This document shows positions 1 through 4,126 of a DNA stretch of 5,954 bases, one piece after another (position 1 is the first letter of the stretch; each line of letters begins with the position of its first letter). Where the stretch lies: contig JALFLX010000045.1 in assembly GCA_022774485.1 (NCBI GenBank), positions 1-5,954 on the forward strand, given 5' to 3'. Both the position numbers and the translations under genes were made by a program. The notes beneath the pieces were generated by a model that saw only the letters and a list, made by a program, of their open reading frames with translations, had not been told where the DNA came from and made no database searches. The stretch is from Bacilli bacterium (GTDB lineage Bacteria > Bacillota_I > Bacilli_A > RFN20 > CAG-288).

Positions 1-225
1 ACCCGTGAAATACAGCCTTGAGAGGGCTGTGACTTAAGCCGCTTGTCGATCGGGCCAAATAGCCTTATTACTATAATGAAAGTCAAGGCTTATTTCAAGT
101 GTTTTTTGAGAAACATATCGTTATTTTTCGATTTTCTCTCATATGTCATATAGATGTTTTGTCTTTTTGAAACGTATAGATGAGGGTATAGGCTTATAAA
201 ATAGTGATATATATTTATATATAAC
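1..225. other. AT-rich intergenic region without a supported gene
   Basis: I see no gene here. Reading frames on both strands are short and of low-complexity AT-rich composition. The first 37 bases could be the tail of an upstream gene (PVKYSLERAVT then TAA at 35-37), but eleven codons are too few to judge. Two small inverted repeats lie near the left edge: ACAGCC at 12-17 with GGCTGT at 25-30, and AGCCTT at 61-66 with AAGGCT at 85-90. The second is followed by a loose T-rich run and might be a weak terminator for whatever lies upstream. From about 91 to 225 there is only AT-rich DNA with runs of T and TA repeats, as is common upstream of strong promoters. Confidence 0.6.
61..97 (+). terminator. 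possible weak terminator of an upstream transcript
   Basis: AGCCTT (61-66) can pair with AAGGCT (85-90), followed by TTATTTC rather than a clean T tract. The 18-nt loop contains a small ATTA/TAAT pairing. The long loop and broken T run make this a weak candidate. It would make sense only if an upstream gene ends just left of the window. Confidence 0.22.
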
Positions 226-254
226 TTGAAGTCTTTCTTTTTATTTGATATTTT
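226..254 (+). promoter_or_regulatory. candidate sigma-A type promoter of the rpsB-tsf operon
   Basis: TTGAAG at 226-231 serves as a -35 box. After a 17-nt spacer TATTTT at 249-254 serves as a -10 box, preceded by TG at 246-247 in the extended -10 position. Each hexamer matches the consensus at four of six positions, so the extension and spacing carry much of the weight. Transcription would start near 260-262, right at a perfect TGCGC/GCGCA hairpin, leaving a leader of about 155 nt. Other AT-rich hexamers upstream have poorer spacing. Confidence 0.48.
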
Positions 255-260
255 ATTCAA

Positions 261-402
261 TGCGCGTGTGCGCAAATAACCATAAGCGTGAATCTTGCTG
301 ACACGTCCTCTCCGTCGCACCTTTCTTCAGAACAAGCACATAGGTGGCTTGCAACGCTCAACGGATTGGGTTGGCATCTTGAAGCGCTTAGTAGGTAAAC
401 AA
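261..402 (+). promoter_or_regulatory. candidate structured 5' leader of rpsB
   Basis: The leader can form at least four stem-loops. (1) TGCGC 261-265 with GCGCA 270-274, loop GTGT. (2) CGTG 287-290 with CACG 302-305. (3) CACCT 318-322 with AGGTG 342-346. (4) CGCTCAA 355-361 with TTG-A-AGCG 379-386 (one bulged A), extended inside by GAT 364-366 with ATC 376-378 around the loop TGGGTTGGC. A competing pairing of GTGCG 268-272 with CGCAC 316-320 would open the first hairpin. S2 is known to repress its own operon through the leader in gammaproteobacteria. A similar role here is inference from position and pairings; I do not recognise a named leader family. Confidence 0.4.
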
Positions 403-410
403 AAAGGAGG
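403..410 (+). promoter_or_regulatory. Shine-Dalgarno site of rpsB
   Basis: AAAGGAGG lies 6 nt before the ATG at 417. This near-perfect anti-16S match fixes the long start of S2. The next in-frame ATG (Met19, at 471) has no comparable site. Confidence 0.85.
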
Positions 411-416
411 CTCAAA

Positions 417-1463
417 ATGAGCGAAGAAGTCAAAGTCGAAGCTGTTCAGGCCGAACAGCCCCAGGATGTCATGGCCAGCACTGTCCATAATCCTGATGAT
501 CCGGTTGTCAGTGCAAAAACTTTATTAGAGGCTGGATGCCATTTCGGACACAAGGTTTCCCGTTGGAATCCGAAGATGAGAAAGTTCATCTACGGCAAGA
601 GAAACAATCTCCACATCATCGACCTCAACAAGTCTGCTGTTCAGATGCAGAGCGCTTATCACGCCTTAAAGGACATTGTCAGCAAGGGTGGAAAGGTTCT
701 CTTTGTCGGAACGAAGGCTTATGCACAAAAGGCGATTCAGGAAGAAGCGGTCCGCTCTGGTTCTTTCTTTGTCTGCCACAGATGGTTAGGTGGAACTCTC
801 ACTAACTTCCACACCATCGTTAAGAGAATCGCTTTGCTCCGTTCTCTCGAACAGGAAGAGCTCAGCGGTGAACTCGAGAAACTTCCTAAGAAGGAAGCTG
901 CCGAGAAGTTAAAATTAAAAGCTAAACTCAGCCAGAACCTCGAAGGTATCAAAGAGCTCCGTCTCTTACCTCAGGCCTTAGTTGTTGTCGATCCTAAGAC
1001 CGAGCACAACGCTGTTGCCGAAGCTAAGCTTCTCAACATCCCTGTCTTTGCGTTAGGTGACACCAACACTGATCCTGATACCATCGATTACCTTATCCCT
1101 GCCAATGATGATGGTGAAGCTTCTATCCGTATCATCGTCGGTCTCTTAGCGGATGCTGTTGTCGAAGGAAAGGGTGGAGAACCGCTCTATGCTTACAAGA
1201 ACAGCGAAGCTGCTGCTCAGACCATGGCTGAGATGCTCAAGGGTGTTGATCCTAATGAGCAGAGCAAAGCCATCCGTGCTAAGCTCAGAGATGATGCTCT
1301 TGCGATGAGAAAGAACGGCAAGAGAATCGCTAGAAAGAAATTTGTGAAGAAGAACTTCCGTCGCTTCTCTGATGAGAAGAAGGAAGAGGAAAAGCCGGCT
1401 GCTGAAGCTGCAAAGGCTGAGGCTCCTGCTGAAGAAAAACCTGCAACGGAGGAGAGCAAGTAA
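417..1463 (+). CDS. rpsB: 30S ribosomal protein S2 with N- and C-terminal extensions
   Basis: S2 binds late to the 30S subunit between head and body and helps recruit S1 or position mRNA. The family core is plain: LLEAGCHFGHKVSRWNPKM at 36-54, then IYGKRNNLHIIDL (58-70), LFVGTKAYAQ (95-104), the RWLGGTLTNF motif (122-131), LPQALVVVDP (184-193), and the NIPVFALGDTNTDP segment (207-220). At 348 residues it is about 100 longer than the usual 240-260. An acidic N-terminal stretch of about 30 residues (many Glu/Gln/Asp) precedes the core. After residue 254 comes a helical-looking region, a basic block with Arg/Lys repeats at 298-316, and a Glu/Ala/Lys/Pro tail (317-348). The start is fixed by AAAGGAGG 6 nt upstream. 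tsf begins 2 nt after the stop, so the two are cotranscribed. Identification is certain; the role of the extensions is unknown. Confidence 0.98.
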   Translation: MSEEVKVEAVQAEQPQDVMASTVHNPDDPVVSAKTLLEAGCHFGHKVSRWNPKMRKFIYGKRNNLHIIDLNKSAVQMQSAYHALKDIVSKGGKVLFVGTKAYAQKAIQEEAVRSGSFFVCHRWLGGTLTNFHTIVKRIALLRSLEQEELSGELEKLPKKEAAEKLKLKAKLSQNLEGIKELRLLPQALVVVDPKTEHNAVAEAKLLNIPVFALGDTNTDPDTIDYLIPANDDGEASIRIIVGLLADAVVEGKGGEPLYAYKNSEAAAQTMAEMLKGVDPNEQSKAIRAKLRDDALAMRKNGKRIARKKFVKKNFRRFSDEKKEEEKPAAEAAKAEAPAEEKPATEESK

Positions 1464-1465
1464 TT

Positions 1466-2359
1466 ATGACTGAAATCGAACAGATCAAACAGCTTCGTGA
1501 CCGCACTGGCGCTGGCTTGATGGATTGCAAAAAAGCTTTAGCCGCTAACGATCACGATTTAGAAAAAGCAATCACTTGGTTGAGAGAAAAGGGTATTGCG
1601 AAAGCCGCTAAGAAAGCTGCGACTAGAATCGCTGCTGAGGGTGTCGCTTCTATCCTTGTCGATGGCGACAAAGCCGCTGTTATCGAAATCAACTGCGAGA
1701 CTGACTTCGTCGCTAACTCTGATCCGTTCCGCGCTTTAGTCAAAGAAGTGAATGAGATTGTCTTAGCTACTGAGCCTAAGAGCTTAGAAGAAGCGAAGCA
1801 GGCCAAGAATGCTGAAGGCAAATCTATCGAAGAGATCTTCGTCGATGCCGGTGTTAAACTCGGTGAGAAGCTCGACTTTAGAAGATTCGAGATCGTTCAC
1901 AAGAATCCGGAAGACAACTTCGGACCTTACCTCCACATGAAGGGTAAAATCGCTGTCTTAACTACAATCAAAGGCGGCAATCCGGAAGTTGCTAACCGCA
2001 TTTCCTTAGTTGTCTGCTCCAACAATCCGTCTTATGCTAACGAAGCTGATATCCCTGCTGAAGTCATCGCCAAAGAGACTGAGGTCCAGAGAGAAGCTTC
2101 TTTACAGGATCCTTCCTTTGCGAAGAAACCTGCTAACATCCAGGATAAGATCATCGAGGGTAGAGTCAAGAAGTCTCTCTTCGAGAGTGTCTTAGCCGAT
2201 ATGGGCTTAATTGGAGAAGAAGACAAATCTGTCGCTCAGCTCTTAAAAGAGAACAACGCTTCTTTAGTTTCCTTCCTCCGCTTCGCTGTCGGTGAAGGTA
2301 TCGAAAAGCGTCAGGATGACTTCGCCGCTGAAGTCGCTGCTCAGGCTTCTGGCAAGTAA
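1466..2359 (+). CDS. tsf: translation elongation factor Ts
   Basis: EF-Ts is the guanine-nucleotide exchange factor that regenerates EF-Tu-GTP in the cytoplasm. The N-terminal UBA-like domain is classic (residues 4-40: IEQIKQLRDRTGAGLMDCKKAL and on). The exchange motif TDFVA sits at 79-83 within INCETDFVANSDPF and contacts EF-Tu. The C-terminal part carries the family pattern EVIAKETEVQREASL, then a basic IIEGRVKKSLFESVL helix, and ends in LRFAVGEGIEKRQDDFAAEV. The length of 297 residues is normal (about 280-300). The start lies 2 nt after the rpsB stop. Its ribosome site GGAGGAG (1448-1454) is inside the rpsB tail, 11 nt from the ATG, which suggests translational coupling. Transcription probably ends partly or wholly at the hairpin 21 nt downstream. 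Confidence 0.98.
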   Translation: MTEIEQIKQLRDRTGAGLMDCKKALAANDHDLEKAITWLREKGIAKAAKKAATRIAAEGVASILVDGDKAAVIEINCETDFVANSDPFRALVKEVNEIVLATEPKSLEEAKQAKNAEGKSIEEIFVDAGVKLGEKLDFRRFEIVHKNPEDNFGPYLHMKGKIAVLTTIKGGNPEVANRISLVVCSNNPSYANEADIPAEVIAKETEVQREASLQDPSFAKKPANIQDKIIEGRVKKSLFESVLADMGLIGEEDKSVAQLLKENNASLVSFLRFAVGEGIEKRQDDFAAEVAAQASGK

Positions 2360-2379
2360 TTTGTATTTCTGAAAATGAG

Positions 2380-2405
2380 GGCACCTCTAATGAGGTGCCT
2401 TTCTT
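2380..2405 (+). terminator. Rho-independent terminator or attenuator after tsf
   Basis: GGCACCTC (2380-2387) pairs perfectly with GAGGTGCC (2392-2399) around the loop TAAT, followed by TTTCTT (2400-2405). The 8-bp GC-rich stem is strong; the T tract is short and interrupted. It lies between tsf and the pyrH ribosome site with no well-formed promoter after it, so partial read-through into pyrH is plausible. Confidence 0.85.
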
Positions 2406-2432
2406 ATATAATAGATAAAGGAGGCGCAGTTT

Positions 2433-3149
2433 ATGGAAAACCAATATCATAGAATTCTATTGAAGATCTCAGGAGAGGCATTGAAAGGTCACTCTGATAT
2501 TTACGACAGTGAATTCTTAGAAAAAATTTATGATATCGTGAGCCGTATTCAAAAAATGGGAACGGAGGTCGCTATCGTTGTCGGTGGTGGCAACATCTGG
2601 AGAGGAAATATGGCTTCTTCGTTAGGAATTGAACACACCATCGGTGATTATATGGGAATGATGGCGACTGTCATGAATGCGATGTGTCTCCAGTCTTATT
2701 TTGAAAATCATGGGCTTGTCACTAGAGTGATGTCCGCTATCCCGGTCAATCAGTGCTGCGAACCCTATATCCGCAGAAAAGCAATTCGTCATCTTGAGAA
2801 GAAGAGGGTTGTCATTTTTGCAGGTGGTATCGGTTCTCCTTTCTTCACTACAGATACTACTGCTGCTCTTCGCGCTAAGGAAATTTGCGCAGATGGTATC
2901 TTCATGGGAAAGAATGGTGTCGAAGGTATCTATACCGATGATCCGAGAAAAAATCCGGATGCGAAGTTGATCAAGAAGATTTCTTATCAGGATATCCTCG
3001 CCAAAGGGTTGAAGATCATGGATAACACCGCTGTTGGTCTTCTGGTTGACAGTGAGGTCGATGTCAGAGTCTTCAATATGAACGACCCTGAGAACGCTGT
3101 CCGCGTTGTCAAAGGAGAGGAACTTGGAACACTTGTCACTAATAAGTGA
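2433..3149 (+). CDS. pyrH: UMP kinase (uridylate kinase)
   Basis: This cytoplasmic hexameric amino-acid-kinase-fold enzyme phosphorylates UMP to UDP with ATP and feeds all pyrimidine nucleotide pools. The 238 residues match the usual size. Visible motifs in order are RILLKISGEAL (7-17), VVGGGNIWRG (49-58), DYMGMMATVMNA (72-83), NQCCEPYIRRKAIRHLEK (106-123), FFTTDTTAALRAKEI (137-151) and the nucleotide-binding KNGVEGIYTDDPRKNPDAK (160-178). The usual GGTGNP before the FFTTD motif reads GGIGSP (131-136), so Ile and Ser replace Thr and Asn in the phosphate/UMP region. AAAGGAGG at 2417-2424 is 8 nt before the ATG. It follows rpsB-tsf as in most bacteria but behind a terminator-like hairpin, and frr does not follow. 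It ends in TGA, showing the standard code. Confidence 0.97.
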   Translation: MENQYHRILLKISGEALKGHSDIYDSEFLEKIYDIVSRIQKMGTEVAIVVGGGNIWRGNMASSLGIEHTIGDYMGMMATVMNAMCLQSYFENHGLVTRVMSAIPVNQCCEPYIRRKAIRHLEKKRVVIFAGGIGSPFFTTDTTAALRAKEICADGIFMGKNGVEGIYTDDPRKNPDAKLIKKISYQDILAKGLKIMDNTAVGLLVDSEVDVRVFNMNDPENAVRVVKGEELGTLVTNK

Positions 3150-3152
3150 CAA
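3133..3152 (+). repeat. inverted repeat spanning the pyrH stop codon
   Basis: TTGTCACT (3133-3140) and AGTGACAA (3145-3152) form a perfect 8-bp stem with loop AATA. The stop TGA (3147-3149) lies in the right arm. It is followed by only ATTT, so it is not a good terminator on its own. It stands 18 nt before the real terminator and could protect the mRNA 3' end. Confidence 0.6.
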
Positions 3153-3170
3153 ATTTCGTCGATCGATTCA

Positions 3171-3195
3171 GGCGGCCTTTCTGGCCGTCTTTTTT
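3171..3195 (+). terminator. Rho-independent terminator of pyrH
   Basis: GGCGGCC (3171-3177) pairs with GGCCGTC (3183-3189), including one G-U pair, around the loop TTTCT. Six T residues follow (3190-3195). The form is textbook, and it separates pyrH from tlyA. Confidence 0.9.
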
Positions 3196-3221
3196 GTCGA
3201 TGACAACAGATGTGGTAAAAT
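3194..3221 (+). promoter_or_regulatory. candidate extended -10 promoter of tlyA
   Basis: TTGTCG (3194-3199) is a possible -35 box overlapping the end of the pyrH terminator. After a 16-nt spacer TAAAAT (3216-3221) is a five-of-six -10 box preceded by TG at 3213-3214. A start point about 7 nt downstream falls near A3228, only about 3 nt before the tlyA ATG. No convincing Shine-Dalgarno sequence exists there (only GAGAG at 3222-3226). Confidence 0.5.
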
Positions 3222-3230
3222 GAGAGCATT

Positions 3231-4022
3231 ATGAGACTTGATAAATATCTTACTGAGAAACATATCGCGGAGACGAGAAGCAAAGCGAGCCAGCTGATTC
3301 AGAGCTCTTGCGTTTTTGTTAATGGAAAAGCAGTGACGAAAAACGGATATGAAGTGAAAGAAAATGACACTGTCGAAGTGAAAGAGAATCAGGTGTTAGA
3401 ATATGTCTCACGAGGCGGCCATAAGCTTGAACGAGCACTCGATTGTTTCTCCCTCTCTTTTGAGGGGAAAATCATCTGTGATATCGGTTCCTCAACCGGA
3501 GGCTTTACTGACTGTTCTCTCAAGCGTGGCGCAAGGCGTGTCTACGCTGTCGATGTCGGTACTTCTCAGCTTCACCCATCGCTCAGAGAAGATGAGAGAG
3601 TTGTCGTATTAGAGAATACAAATTTTAGATATATTGATAAAAGTGTATTGAGAGATCCTATCGATTTTTATGTATGTGATGTCTCATTTATTTCGATTCG
3701 AGAGATTATCGATACCTTGCTTTCTTTCCAAGAGAATTTCTCCTTAGTGATGCTTTTTAAGCCTCAGTTTGAGGTTGGAAAAGGAAAGCTGAATAAGCGC
3801 GGTGTCGTCAAGAGCGATGAGGATCTTCTCACTTCCCTCAAGGATTTTGACTGCTATCTCAAAGCAAAGAAAATCGGTATACTGGGTGTGACATATTCTC
3901 CGATTCTCGGGAATAAAGAAGGGAATATGGAGTTCTTGTTCTATCTTGAAAAAGGAAAAAGAAGTGTCTCTGTCGATTATGAGGATGTTTTAAGAGAGGC
4001 TCTCTCATTCTTTCACCGTTAG
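3231..4022 (+). CDS. tlyA: TlyA-family rRNA (cytidine-2'-O)-methyltransferase
   Basis: TlyA enzymes use S-adenosylmethionine to 2'-O-methylate a cytidine in 23S rRNA helix 69, and in some species also one in 16S helix 44. An S4 RNA-binding domain covers about residues 1-58 (RLDKYLTEKHIAETRSKA, then VFVNGKAV). An FtsJ/RrmJ-like Rossmann methyltransferase domain follows. The SAM motif is DIGSSTGGFTDC (84-95), with the acidic YAVDVG (105-110). A K-D-K-E catalytic set is visible as Lys65 (SRGGHKL), Asp150 (CDVSFIS), Lys177 (LFKPQFE) and Glu234 (GNMEF). The 263-residue length is normal. The start aligns with the short N-terminus of the type I form, which is associated mainly with the 23S site; that subtype is inference. 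Old annotations as hemolysin are doubtful. It occupies the place usually held by frr and has its own promoter. Confidence 0.94.
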   Translation: MRLDKYLTEKHIAETRSKASQLIQSSCVFVNGKAVTKNGYEVKENDTVEVKENQVLEYVSRGGHKLERALDCFSLSFEGKIICDIGSSTGGFTDCSLKRGARRVYAVDVGTSQLHPSLREDERVVVLENTNFRYIDKSVLRDPIDFYVCDVSFISIREIIDTLLSFQENFSLVMLFKPQFEVGKGKLNKRGVVKSDEDLLTSLKDFDCYLKAKKIGILGVTYSPILGNKEGNMEFLFYLEKGKRSVSVDYEDVLREALSFFHR

Positions 4023-4126
4023 ATAAATTGCGAAAAAATCAAAGTCGATTACGTATCTTTTGTTCTTGATTTGAATTTTTAATTTATACTTATGTTGTTC
4101 TATCAGTCGTGCAAAAGGAGAATGCT
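4023..4126 (+). promoter_or_regulatory. tlyA to GH3 spacer with weak promoter and weak terminator candidates
   Basis: The AT-rich spacer holds AAATCAA (4036-4042) and TTGATTT (4066-4072). These can form a 7-bp AT-only stem with a 23-nt loop, followed by GAATTTTT, which is at best a weak terminator for tlyA. TATACT (4085-4090) is a good -10 hexamer. The only -35 candidate, TTGTTC (4060-4065), sits 19 nt away. AAAAGGAG (4113-4120), 6 nt before the ATG at 4127, is a clear ribosome site for the next gene. I see no operator-like palindrome for a sugar regulator. Confidence 0.4.

Noticed and set aside
2..37. Possible C-terminal tail of an upstream gene ending in TAA
   Set aside because: Only eleven codons are visible, and another frame also ends close by, so it cannot be distinguished from chance.
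72..77. TATAAT as a possible -10 box near the left edge
   Set aside because: No -35 match at 15-19 nt spacing and no TG extension. It also lies inside the loop of the 61-90 inverted repeat.
262..268. GCGCGTG, identical to the Lactococcus lactis Chi site
   Set aside because: Chi sequences are lineage-specific, this is a single copy, and the bases are better explained as part of the 261-274 hairpin. Nothing else points to Lactococcus.
90..320. 76-codon minus-strand reading frame upstream of rpsB
   Set aside because: It has low-complexity AT-rich composition and no recognisable motif, and it overlaps the candidate rpsB promoter and leader. A random frame fits better.
2407..2412. TATAAT before pyrH as a promoter
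   Set aside because: There is no -35 at suitable spacing, and the implied start would cut into the Shine-Dalgarno site. I kept it as a question in the findings rather than as a feature.
2622..3152. 176-codon minus-strand frame opposite pyrH
   Set aside because: It is the antisense shadow of a well-supported gene and its product has no family features. The same holds for the other antisense frames over rpsB and tsf.
3220..3234. Five-codon mini-ORF (ATG AGA GCA TTA TGA) overlapping the tlyA start
   Set aside because: It has no ribosome site and its ATG overlaps the -10 box, so it would lie upstream of the predicted transcript start. The ATGA overlap is probably chance.
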